A stretch of DNA of 64,000 nucleotides from Flammula alnicola (taxonomy: Eukaryota; Basidiomycota; Agaricomycetes; Agaricales; Strophariaceae): positions 62,001 through 126,000 of the forward strand of contig JADNRV010000118.1 in the NCBI GenBank assembly GCA_015499995.1, in the 5' to 3' direction. A program made the position numbers and the translations under genes. The notes under the pieces were generated by a model. The model was not told the origin of the DNA and searched no databases. It saw only the letters and a program-made list of their open reading frames with translations. Position 1 is the first letter of the stretch. The number at the start of each line of letters is the position of its first letter. Of this stretch, positions 23,901-34,030 are shown piece by piece.

Positions 23901-25761
23901 GCAGCAGCAGCCCCAACAACAACACCATCCCCAACAACAACAGCAGCCCCAACAACAACCCCAAGGCCTAACCACCACCGGCCTCTCGCCGTACGAAGCC
24001 GTCTCCGCGGACGGCAAAGTCCGCGCCTTCGTGTGCCCGCTGTACTCGTGCGGGCGGCTGTTCAAGCGCATGGAGCATCTCAAGCGGCATTTGAGGACGC
24101 ATACGATGGAGAGGCCGTTCACGTGTCCGCGGTGCAAGAAGAAGTTCTCGCGGAGCGATAATCTGACGCAGCACTTGCGCACGCACGAGCGCACGGGGTC
24201 GGCGTTGGGCGGTGGTGGGTCTGGTCTGCCAGCAGCGGTATGGGCACAGCGGGGGAGTGGATGGACGGCGGCGAGGATGCGGATGCGAGCGGGGAGGGCA
24301 GTGCGAGCGGGGGCAGTCCCAGGCAGGGCAGCGTCGCTGATAGCGACGACGATGCGCTGCAGGGCTTGATTGGCTTTGGCGGGGTGGTGGGCGGGATGGA
24401 GATGTATGGCGACAGCGGCCCGCTGGGGATGGTCTCCATGGATATGTCGCAGTTCAACATCCTCGGTGGTGGTGGTGGTGGTGGTGCCGGTGCTGGGGGT
24501 GCTGGGTTCAATGTGGGCCAGCTGGATGCGACGATGTGCGAGGTGGAGGTGCAGGGCGGGGTGCAGGACGTGCAGGGCGACGAGGAGGGCTTGTTGATGC
24601 GCACGGGCGGTGTGGATTCGGCGATCGTTTATCGGAATCAGCAGCAGCAGGTGTCGGCGGCGGAGGGGTACTTCTCGAGCGTGCCGTCGTCTGCGGCGAC
24701 CAGCGGCCTCCTGTTCTCGTCGTCCTCTAACGCCAGCGAGTTCTCGTCCGAGCCATCGCACTGGCTCAACCGCCCGCAGCCCAGCCCCGCATTCAGCAAC
24801 ATCAGCGTGCCCTCGCCACAGACCGTGCCCATCCCTCTCATGCGGAACAACACCAACAGCCGCTCGTCGCTGACGTCCTCGCCCGCGAGCTACCTGCGCA
24901 ACATGCAGCAGCACCACAACTCCCACTCGTCCTCGTCCTCGGCGTCGTCTGCGTACGGCGACGATTTCTCCGCGGCATCGCTCTCCGCCCCGTCGCACAA
25001 GCTCTCCTTCGACCACGCCACGCTCTACCCGCCCGGAGGCAGCATGGTGGGCGGCGGCGGCGACAACACCGCGAGCGTAGGCGGCAACGTCGGCCCGGTG
25101 AGGCGGCACAGGAGCATGACGCCCTCGCTGACGCGCAACGGCGAGCCCATTAGGCGACCGATGACGGCGAACGGCGGTGGGGAGTTGTTGTTCCAGGGGG
25201 GCTCGCCGGGCAGTGTTACGTCGTCGATCGGGTCGTCGAGGGGGTATCATCCGTATGCGGCGTACGGCACCACCGCCAGCAATAGCGGCTCGCGGGCGAA
25301 TTCGACGCACTCGAGCCCGCAGGTGCAGCATGCGATCCCGCTCGGCAGCGCCGCTGCTGAGTATGCGCAGATGCATAACAGCAATAGGTCGGAGTCAAGG
25401 AATTCGGGGTATGGGGGTGGGGCTGGGGTGCAGCTGCATGAGCAGATGCGGCAGATGATGAATATGAATCTGGAGCAGCAGCCCCGGGATACGGGGGTAG
25501 CGACATCGACGGTGTTTGGCGATGGTGTTTTCCGCACGGGCTCGCCGGCGTCGTTCCACCAGACAGAGTCGCCTGCAGCGTTTAGTATGGACCTTCCGCT
25601 GCAGTACCCGGCAGTGCGAGCTATCAGGGCAGCAGCAGCAGCAGCTTATGCATGCGTCGACGATGCCTGTGGGCAATCAGTATGTTGGTGGTGGTGGTGT
25701 GGCGCCATCGCAGCAGCAGTATGAGGGGTATTATGGGCAGCATCAACATGCGACACTTTAA
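20976..25761 (+). CDS. STE12: STE12-like transcription factor (homeodomain + C2H2 fingers), frame-disrupted
   Basis: Exons 20976-21973, 22066-22170, 22558-22628 and 22745-25761 encode a STE12 homeodomain. Landmarks are [63 protein letters not shown] and [12 protein letters not shown], then [22 protein letters not shown]. Two C2H2 fingers follow: [23 protein letters not shown] and [21 protein letters not shown]. Long Gly-, Ser- and Gln-rich low-complexity regions fill the rest. STE12 is the nuclear target of the mating/filamentation MAPK. The coding frame changes at least five times (about 21,943, 22,757, 22,885, 24,240 and 25,625), mostly by one base in a short homopolymer, with conserved protein on both sides. 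I read this as a real gene with consensus errors, though decay is possible. Confidence 0.78.
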
Positions 25762-26483
25762 CTGGGTGTTTCAATCCTCATCGCATCCACTTTTCTTCCC
25801 CTCAACTTTCTTCGATCTTCGACTTCGGATGATTTTCACAGCCTCTTTATTTATTCTTATCCGGCCCCCTCTTACAGATTCTTAATTCTCATGAAAGCCT
25901 CCACCATATTTTTTATTTAATCCCAATCATCACCGTGATGCAGTGTTCGTTATTACTTTACGCCATTTATCTCTTTAGGATCCGCTTTTGCTTTTTACCA
26001 CTTTCTTCGTTGCTTGCTATCTTACTATTTTGCTAACTTGCTATTTGCGTTTGTAGTCTTTTGGAATATTCCTTATCAGATATCTCTTCTCTTGGATCGC
26101 ATATACTTACTACGTATGTAGCTATTTAATAATTGTCTCCGCCTCGCAAAAACAAAGCAATATCATTATTCTCGCACTCTGCTTAGCCCTTCTTGTTCAA
26201 CCTTGAATTTAAAGCTTGAGCTGGACGGCGGAATGCTCGGTCATGTGAGTCAAATATCTCCCGCAGCCGATATCATGACAGGTAGCCTCTTTCATCACCA
26301 ATTCATCACGAATCGTTGATTCTCGGCGCCAGTAAAATAACCTAGGTTTATAAGACTCGTTCATCAGATATCAACACAAGGAACATTGTCCTTCTCACTC
26401 GGTAAGTCTTGAGCGCTATATGAAGCTTAAGATGCGAGAACTGATTGTGTACTTCTACTACTTACACCCTGTTAGCGTCGTTC
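25762..26483. other. Intergenic, no supported gene
   Basis: T-rich 3' flank of STE12 followed by the upstream region of the acyltransferase pseudogene. No open frame or repeat of note. Confidence 0.4.
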
Positions 26484-27750
26484 GATGACAACTACTGAAA
26501 CGACCCCGCTCCTGGAGCGCCCATCCCAGCTCCCGCCACTCAGACTGTAGCAGTCGTACAAAGGATTCATTTCCTTGACAATTTACGTGCTACTCTGACC
26601 ATCCTTCTCATTTTCCACCATGCTGTGATCTATGCGACCCGACCAAGCCTGGTAATTACATACTATGGAAACCAGAAATCCTCCCATTGGCGCTCATCAC
26701 CACCATGAACAAATCCTTCCTCTGGGGTTGTTCTTCTTCGTTTCCGGGTACTCCGCCCATCTATCCCTTTCCACCAAGCCGACCTCATCTTCTTTCGCTC
26801 TCGGACTGTGAAGACCGGTCTCCCTCCTGCTGTACCTTGACTTCGGACGAAAGGGACTGCTCAGACTGCTCGATGTAGCTGGATTGAAGGATATCGTTGG
26901 GGACTACAGATCAAGCACTGCGAACGGCGATCTGCAGGACCAGGAGCATATGTATTTACCCTTCTTATCCTCGACTACACCTATCTATTTACCCGTTGGG
27001 TGGAAAACGTTGGCCCACCTTCGCTTTCACGCGTCTCGAAACCAGAATCAAGGATTCGCGAAGATGGTTTTTCGGCATCCTTGCCTTTTCGTTGTTTTGG
27101 TCACCCTCATCACATTCGGAAATTGCTTTGGTCTGCGACTCATTCCTTTCATTGTCAAACGCCATTTCCCATTGGACTTCCCCGGTTTTGGTGCACCAAT
27201 CACATACGTCATCGCCTATATCGCAGGCGTCAATTTCACCTTAGTTCAGCAATACATCCTTATCGCCAGTCCAGCAAAAGCAATAGGCGCCCTTGTTGGA
27301 TCCGCACTGGTCCCATACATCGCTCTTGGCATTGCACAAGACCGCTTCGAGCCATTGTGGAAATTCATAGAACCCACAACTGACTCCGAAGGCGCGCGCT
27401 GGTTCCCAGATCCTGGATTCAACCCACCTACCATCTTCTTCACTCTATGGAACCCGACCGTCATCTATATTTTCTCCATTGCCTTAATCTCGGTATTCGC
27501 TAGCCTCCGCTTTACTACTAAGAATTGGGGAGTCTGGACGAGACACACATATCTCCAGACCTACATCCATATGATTCCCATCGCGATGACGGCCTACTTC
27601 GTTCGCAACCACCCCAGTATTGAGCACCCCATTGTAAAAAGCGTCATTTGCGGTATTGCCGGTGTTTTAGGAAGTTGGGGGGTTTCGTTCATCTGGTTGA
27701 CTCAGTTGTCGATTTTCAAGCTCGTTTACGCGCGTATTCTTCGCCATTAA
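26484..27750 (+). pseudogene. Decayed acyltransferase-3 family gene
   Basis: Translated pieces in changing frames match the intact gene at 42,993: MTTTETTPLLERP, VQRIHFLDNLRATLTILLIFHHAV, then a WGLFFFVSGYSAHLSLS block that requires one extra T near 26,730. From about 27,060 the frame is open to the stop, with PLDFPGFGAPITYVIAYIAGV, a GIAQDRFEPLWKFI segment and YLQTYIHMIPIAM. The family is multi-span membrane O-acyltransferase (Acyl_transf_3). Several frame breaks plus a stop after the first 20 codons make a full product impossible as read. Some breaks are homopolymer-length changes and could be sequence errors. Confidence 0.7.
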
Positions 27751-28028
27751 CAGAGCTTGAGAGGTTTCGAGGTATACTGGTATATGATGTCGTACAATGC
27801 AATACTACCCCTCTGTAAAATCGAATAGATCACATCGTCTCGCTGCACTATCGAATTACGCCTTTAGAATTCTCTGGGGTATGTTTATTGCAATTTTCCG
27901 TTCTTCGCCTCATCATGCGCTCCAAATCCCCGTTCCAGTCACCAGGAAATACACATTAGAGCATTCTTATAATTTACGGACGAACTACTACAAGTTGCGC
28001 AAAGTTCGAATCATTCTCAAAATTCGTC

Positions 28029-28200
28029 CTATAAGTATGCGGTTATGTAGCGTGGGCCAAGCCCTGCCAATTCGGCTTGTGGGATCCACGGGGGGATGAA
28101 GCCTCCCTTGATTGTGATTTGTTCCTCTGTATCGATTTTAAATGCTGTATCACCAGGAAAGGCTGCCCCGCAAGGCTGGTCGAATAAATACCCTTTGGGC
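28029..28200 (-). pseudogene. C-terminal remnant of a HET-domain gene
   Basis: The minus strand encodes a tail ending ITIKGGFIPPWIPQAELAGL then GPRYITAYL and a stop. It aligns with the last residues of the intact HET protein (VITIKLTAIPELVEKARLAE then FGMKYLTAYL). Only the tail remains; upstream the sequence turns into an acyltransferase fragment on the other strand. Confidence 0.55.
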
Positions 28201-28400
28201 TGGAAGACGTGTGGCTTCACACGTCTTGAACCCAGAATTAGGGATTCGCGAAGATGGGTCTTCAACATCCTGCTTATCCTCATCACATTGGGAAATTATG
28301 ATGTTTTGCACGTCGTTCTTTACCTCATTGTACGCTCCAAGCCTCATTCGATTTATCCGGGAAACAATACATTCGAGCATTCATATTTGAGTCGCTAATT
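28185..28400 (+). pseudogene. Acyltransferase-3 gene fragment
   Basis: Residues PLGWKTCGFTRLEPRIRDS and RRWVFNILLILITLGNYDVL match the decayed acyltransferase at about 27,000-27,180 (PVGWKTLAHLRFHASRNQNQ, then FVVLVTLITFGNCFGL). It is a short internal fragment with no start or end. Confidence 0.55.
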
Positions 28401-28455
28401 TTACAATTGAAGTACTACAAGTTACACAAAGTCCAAACCATTCTCAAAACCGCTC

Positions 28456-29862
28456 CTATAGGTACGCAGTCAAGTATTTCATGCCGAACTCCGCCAAACG
28501 TGCTTTTTCGACTAGTTCAGGAATCGCGGTCAGTTTGATTGTGATTACTTCCTTTGTCAACATTTTTAGACCGGTTAGATCATTTGATTCTAGATCCGCC
28601 ATCGAAAAACCTTCTGCGCTATGCCTGGGGTCGAATAAAAATGCGGAGCAAATGCGTGGAATGCTGAAGGAGCCTTTTCTCTGTTGGAAGTTCCAGATGC
28701 CGAAAAAGAAGAGGCCTCCGTCATCCCTCGGGCGAATATCAAAGTAATGTATCTGGGGAGACGAGGTTCGCAGATGAACTGTTATTGGCTCACTGCACCA
28801 AGGCGAATCCACAGAATTGGCACGAATGCATCGGAACTTGACCCCCGAGTCAGCGTCAGGGTGAGGAAAAACCACCTTTGCACGAATGACCAACAATTCC
28901 ATCAAAACACCGATATGTGTTACAGTTATTGGTATGCTGGGAGTGGTGTCGGACAGCTTTAAGTCCCCACAATGAGCCAGGTAGGACTCCGGACTCGACG
29001 GAATAACTTGTGAGGAACATCTCGAGGTGATTTGGCCTGCGAAGTTGAAAACATCCAAACAATGGCTGTCAGAGGCTAACATAGCCTCTATAAGCCGCAG
29101 GAAAGCCCGATCTGCGCCTTCGCCATATGCAATTGGGAAGCTGACGTCGAATATCCCCATCATAGAATACGCTTGATCCTCTTCCCTCGTTGTCGTCCTT
29201 TTTGCCGCCCACGACATCCTAGATGCAACACCACTCTGGAGCCCTGCCTCGAACCCATAAAGATCTTTTGGATCGATTCCAGTCGCTTTTTGGATCACTG
29301 GCAATATTTCAGAAAATGATCCTAGAGAGCGATACACCGCCGGTATAAAGTCATTGGGATCGATCATAGCTTTCCAATGCTTGTTGTAGAACCTCGAGGA
29401 CAGGCCAGAAGCCAAGAGTTCCTGCAGAGTCCATCCGCGTGTGAACCAGCGATCGGCGTGCATGTCGTCGAGGGAAGTCGAGTCACCGAGGTAGACTACG
29501 CAAACGCTGGCATTTTTGTACCAGCGATACATAGAACGGATGGATTCGTCAAGCTCGGAGGTGCTGTCCTTGTTGATGCATATAGTGTCCATCCAAGCGA
29601 GGGATACACTGTAATCCTCTCTCGCAACTCTGCAAAACCCTTCTAGCTTTCTATACCCCATGCCACGTTTGCTCTGAACGGACCACCATTTCTGCGTGTC
29701 TTTCGCATCACCATATATAACCTCCGGTTTCTTCTGAAGCCATGTATGTGAAAGGATCGCGTAGCTTGCGTGTTTGCGTAACACACGCCCGATGTCAGGC
29801 ACTTTCTGCCAGTCTTCCTGCGGTCTGCGTAAGTTGTTAAATTTCTCAGGCTGTTGATCCAT
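28456..29862 (-). CDS. HET-domain protein (heterokaryon incompatibility family)
   Basis: One uninterrupted frame of 468 aa from an ATG. The HET domain spans roughly residues 30-150 with its usual blocks: YAILSHTWL, EVIYGD, YRKLEGFCRVA, LAWMDTICINKDSTSELDES, SMYRWYKNASVCVVYL and RWFTRGWTLQELLA. HET domains trigger or transduce non-self recognition and programmed cell death when different fungal individuals fuse. The C-terminal part (about 200-468) has no named domain. A tail remnant of a second copy lies just downstream. Allelic or regional function in incompatibility cannot be told from sequence. Confidence 0.88.
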   Translation of the reverse strand: MDQQPEKFNNLRRPQEDWQKVPDIGRVLRKHASYAILSHTWLQKKPEVIYGDAKDTQKWWSVQSKRGMGYRKLEGFCRVAREDYSVSLAWMDTICINKDSTSELDESIRSMYRWYKNASVCVVYLGDSTSLDDMHADRWFTRGWTLQELLASGLSSRFYNKHWKAMIDPNDFIPAVYRSLGSFSEILPVIQKATGIDPKDLYGFEAGLQSGVASRMSWAAKRTTTREEDQAYSMMGIFDVSFPIAYGEGADRAFLRLIEAMLASDSHCLDVFNFAGQITSRCSSQVIPSSPESYLAHCGDLKLSDTTPSIPITVTHIGVLMELLVIRAKVVFPHPDADSGVKFRCIRANSVDSPWCSEPITVHLRTSSPQIHYFDIRPRDDGGLFFFGIWNFQQRKGSFSIPRICSAFLFDPRHSAEGFSMADLESNDLTGLKMLTKEVITIKLTAIPELVEKARLAEFGMKYLTAYL

Positions 29863-31090
29863 CTCCTTTCTACGGGAGATGGAACGCTAGCGCTCCTCAC
29901 TAGGGCGTGGGCTGTGATCGATGTGGAATCTAGATGCCATTCAGTCAGGATTCTCATTTGGGTTTGTCAAGTACACTAGCCTGAAACAGAGATAGTTGAA
30001 AAAGACATCGTAGTGAATGCGAAAGCATGAATACATGGGCATTGGTCTTAAGGCCTTCGCGGCCGGCGTTGTCGATCCTCCGATATTAAAACTTTTGACA
30101 GCTGTTGTGGAGGCACATTCAGTGTATATTTACTACTACACCTGGGATGTTTGAACCAGAAACGTACCTGCAAAATTTCCGCCATGAGAGTGGAAGTTTA
30201 GAACAAGGCTGTGATACGTTGATGATACTTAAGTATGTACTTAGCGTACAGAAGGTATTGCACTACTAGTGCATCTCCGTGCTCCGCACGGATCCTCGCT
30301 GAATCAGAATTGCTTAAAGTTGTACTTACATAGGTTACTGTACTGGTCGGCTTGGTCCACTGGAGAAATCTCTGAAGCTTCAATTTAGTGCAAAAACCGC
30401 TAGCTTAAGTTGAAATTTCAGCTTTGACCAGAAACGTAGGCTAACTTTCTAGCACCAATGCGCATAGTTGTTTCCTCATATATTTAGGAACCCTGAGTCG
30501 GAGGTGCATGTACTAATGACAGCCTGGGTTATGAATCGGGACTGGCAGAATGACTATAGTATCCCACTCACATTTGCATCGGAAGCGGCTCGGCAAAAGA
30601 AGTGGAGCACTGAATGCCTTACATAAGCGGATGCCGATGCCAAACATATAAACAGCAGAAGAACGCGCCCCTGCACCTGAAAGCTCTCGACGATCTCAAA
30701 TTCTTGGCTGCAGCACGATGAAGAAACCTCCGAAGCTCCCTTTTAGTGCCAAAAAACCCAGCTTAAGCTGAAATTTCGGCCTCGCAAGCGATTCTGACAC
30801 GATGGGTATGCATGGGAAACTTAGCGCGAATATAGATATAGATGAAACAGTATGAATGTTGGTGTCGATGTGGTTACATCACTGATGATGTGACCATCGC
30901 GTTGTCGTGACTTGATCGTGATGGGGTTCAAGTTGTGGCTTGTTCCGCCGCACTTACCATTCACCGCCTCAGTGGCACCCAGACCTGTCTACACCCCGAA
31001 ACACCTCGATTTCTCGGAGCCTTGCAGGTTAGTTTCATCATATTAAACTTCAATCGCGCTTACACAAACTTAGACTGTCTAAGTCGAAAT
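29863..31090. other. Intergenic with a diverged direct repeat
   Basis: No gene supported. Sequence at about 30,373-30,425 and 30,733-30,785 is a diverged direct repeat sharing TTTAGTGC, AGCTTAAG and TGAAATTTC blocks. The last 70 bases are the conserved 5' flank of F-box copy B. Confidence 0.4.
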
Positions 31091-31094
31091 TTTG

Positions 31095-33210
31095 ATGATT
31101 CTACCGCCTGAATTGATTCGCTTAATTGTCGAACAAGTGGTCCATACATCAGACCTCATTGTTCTCAGTCGAGCATCAAGACATCTTCAAGAAGAGGCTG
31201 AAAGACTTCTATATAGGTCCATGATGAGCAAAGATGGAACGACTAGCTTCAAATTCCTGTCGAGCATACAAAAACGTCCCCAGCGTGCCGTATCAGTGCG
31301 CATTTACCACGTCCATGAGATACCCCACAAGCAGCGGCGGTCCATCTGGAATCTCATCGCAAAGTGCCTTCAGATGATGGTTAATCTAAGGACCTCGGGT
31401 TCAACAATGAGATACAAGGATCACCCGCCGCGGTATTTCCCGCGAACTGCCCGTTCCGGCTCGACAAATTTACCTGGACATGTCCTCGACACAGACATCA
31501 TGTATCTCTTGGGTTTGATGATGGTATTCCATCGTACGATCAGCAGGCCCTAGCATTTCTTGAAGGACAACCGCAGGTTCATCATCTGCGATGGACGACC
31601 AGCAGCCGCAGTAGTCCATTGAACACCCTCCTATGCCCAAATGTGCGAATACTGGAGGGAAATATTCACACTTTCCAGACGTTTCTTCCTGGAAGATCCG
31701 TCGCCGTTCTACATTGGTTATCAGATTCATCATCGACTGACACGGACAGTGAATGAGCGAAGATGATCAATGCTTATTCTTTTCTCTGGGATTTTCACAC
31801 TAGTCATTCCTCCAATCGCCTCTCAACACCATCTGCGTCAGTCGTATTGCTTTCAGCTTTCTTGTACACATATATATCACTGTCCACGGCACATCATTTA
31901 TCACAATTACATATCGTCGTCATCATCATCGTCACTTGTCTACAGCGAGGTATACAATCAGTCTAGCGTAACGTGTAAAGTAGGAAAGAAGTCTGGGACG
32001 TATCAAGTCTTAATCAAGTCTGCAGAGGATGGCTCATCTATGTATGGAGAGGTATCACATTACTCGGCCCATTTTATCCCCTCGCAGGATGCGTTAAACG
32101 CCATCTCTCCTCAACTTAAGATGATCCGCGCCCTTTCATTTCAACATCGGGACTGGACATGCATAGAAGTTGCCTTGGGTCATCTTCAGTCCCTCGAGGC
32201 CCTTGAATTTTTTAACTTCAGGCATGTGTATTAGTGATGTGCCGGCTCGGGCTTGGCCTGAAAGCCCCGGCTCTGGCCCGGCTTTGGGCGGCTCAGGCTT
32301 TGTCAAATCACGAGCCGGGCCAAAAGCCGGAAATCAGGCTTGGCCCGGCCCGGCTTTGGCCCAAGCCGGGGCTTTGCTGACAAATTAGTTAAAACTTAAT
32401 ATAATAAAAATATTTTGATATCTACATACAGATGCAAGTCTAAAGTACATATTTAACTATTATACGGGTGACTAAGACATGTTGTCAAACGTGCAATACC
32501 ACTTGCAACTTAGTTTCGCACTCACAATGAACATTGATGGCATTTCAAACTCAGCCGGACTTGTCCGTCAATGCATGGCCACCATTACACACGATCAACT
32601 GATCATCAGACTGACTTTAAACTATTATTAGATCAAACCTTCGTGAACATACAGTACAAAAAGTGCGTTTTGGGTACTCAAAGGTCAGTTTTTCACCGTT
32701 TGAACTCGAAAAAAAATTGGCAGAAAGCCCCGGCCTGGGCCGAGGGCTCGGGCTTATCAAATTATCAGGCCGGGCCAAAGCCGGCTCCAGGCCAACACCT
32801 TTGGCCCGGCTTGGCCCGGCTTCTTTGGGCCCGGCTTGGCTCGGCTTCTGGCCTCAGGCCGGAGCCGGCACATCACTAATGTGTATAGGGTAAGCCCTTT
32901 ATCATGGTGCTGTGTGGCCTTCTCTTCCACTGACATCCCCGGAACATGGAACAGGTATTCTACCTCGGGATGCCTCGCAAATTGAAAACTTTGATTATCT
33001 CGCCCAACGAGAAGTGGATGCGCTGGCCAATCGCCCCCGACTTCATGGATAATAATATGAAGACTATTTCTGCAACACACTCTCTGCCAAACAGGATGTA
33101 TCTCGCCATCGACAATCCGGAAGACGCGCTAACGTACAAGACGTGGATTAATGGAGTCGCTCGGCCTGACTTAGTTGACGTGTCCGAGGCTCGATCCGAT
33201 TTCGCGTGAT
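31095..33210 (+). pseudogene. F-box-like pseudogene (copy B)
   Basis: It starts MILPPELIRLIVEQVVHTSD and follows copy A closely. The frame shifts after MVNL at about 31,392 (a base missing from an A run), a stop follows, and about 290 extra bases interrupt the middle (31,755-32,045). A 647-bp MITE sits at the end of exon 1. The second exon (about 32,952-33,210, KTLIISPNEKW to DVSEARSDFA) is still open. Because of the large insertions this copy is a pseudogene even if the base-level shift were an error. Confidence 0.85.
32232..32878. mobile_element. hAT-type MITE (647 bp) inside F-box copy B
   Basis: Terminal inverted repeats TAGTGATGTGCCGGCTC (left) and GAGCCGGCACATCACTA (right) are perfect over 17 bp, with GC-rich GGCCCGGCTT-type repeats continuing inside both ends. 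The 8-bp duplication ATGTGTAT flanks it (32,224-32,231 and 32,879-32,886). The AT-rich core has no transposase. Removing the element and one duplicate restores the exon end and the GTAAGCCC donor seen in copy A. Confidence 0.92.
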
Positions 33211-33213
33211 ACC

Positions 33214-34030
33214 TGTATTTCAATTCACTCAATCTTATTCTTATGAATTGTAAGACGGGCGGTACCCAACGTACGATAAGCACCTGCTCTACCTACATAG
33301 AGGATTTCTCTATAACTAGTTTGTATGGAGACGCACTCCGGTGAATCGATTGATTGGGAGAAGCATGGATCTGCATAAGGTGTCAATTGGAACAACCTTC
33401 CGTCGACCTGCTCTTTTAATAAGCTCCACTGGTCTGGTTGTGGGAGAGGTAACGGCTCAAGATATGTTGGATAATTTCCTCTAAGTCGATCACAGCTTTT
33501 AATCTGATCCTGCTTGCTTGTAGATGCTCCTCGGGGTCGCCAGCGTGCACCATGATTCAGCACGTGTTCGTTGGGCAAAGCTTTTGTGCAACGCGCGTCC
33601 ATGCCAGGAATCAAGAGACAAGGCCTCAGGTTACCTCTGCTGACGAGTATATGGACACGAAGAGCACAAAGATCTCTTGTTGCGACAAGTCTTCATAGTT
33701 ATCCATCTCCATCGATCGGCATTGGGGTCGTCCCTGGTCAGTTCACCTTCTCCAGCCTTCGAGTGAAACAGCGCCCTTTGAGTTCATATTTGTCTCGAAG
33801 TGGCTTGCAAAGAACGCATCAGATGTGGCCATGACATGTCTGGACAGTCTAGACATTCACTGGCGTCGCTTTTCTCAATATGTACATTTGTCATTGGGCA
33901 ATTGGAAATGGAACACAAAAGCTCCTTCTTTCTCATTCGCAGTACTCTCAACCTTTTCACTGGTCCATCCATGTTCGAAATTGCTATCGGCATCCTAGGC
34001 CTTGTCTTTGGCATTCCAGCTTGAGGTCGT
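33214..34030. other. F-box 3' flank repeat and novel tail region of the membrane pseudogene
   Basis: About 33,545-33,640 matches the flanks of copies C (37,125-37,200) and D (60,710-60,780 reversed): GATTCAGCACGTGTTCGTT and AACGCGCGTC. From about 33,784 the sequence is read as a new C-terminal tail of the inverted membrane protein copy. No separate gene is supported. Confidence 0.45.

Larger units (their letters stand above)
27955..28468. repeat. Tandem micro-duplication of acyltransferase / HET gene ends
   Basis: The sequence around 27,955-28,046 matches 28,372-28,468 (shared CTACTACAAGTTRC and ATTCTCAAAA followed by CTCCTATA-like sequence). The repeat period is about 420 bp. Unit 1 holds the 3' end of the decayed acyltransferase and a HET C-terminal remnant; unit 2 holds an acyltransferase fragment and the intact HET gene. 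Confidence 0.65.

Noticed and set aside
23883..25376. 497-codon minus-strand open frame rich in Arg and His
   Set aside because: Antisense of the GC-rich STE12 low-complexity region; composition reflects the poly-Gly/Ser/Gln codons on the other strand.
33225..33614. 129-codon minus-strand frame after F-box copy B
   Set aside because: It lies in the repeated 3' flank of the F-box unit and is not open in the other copies.
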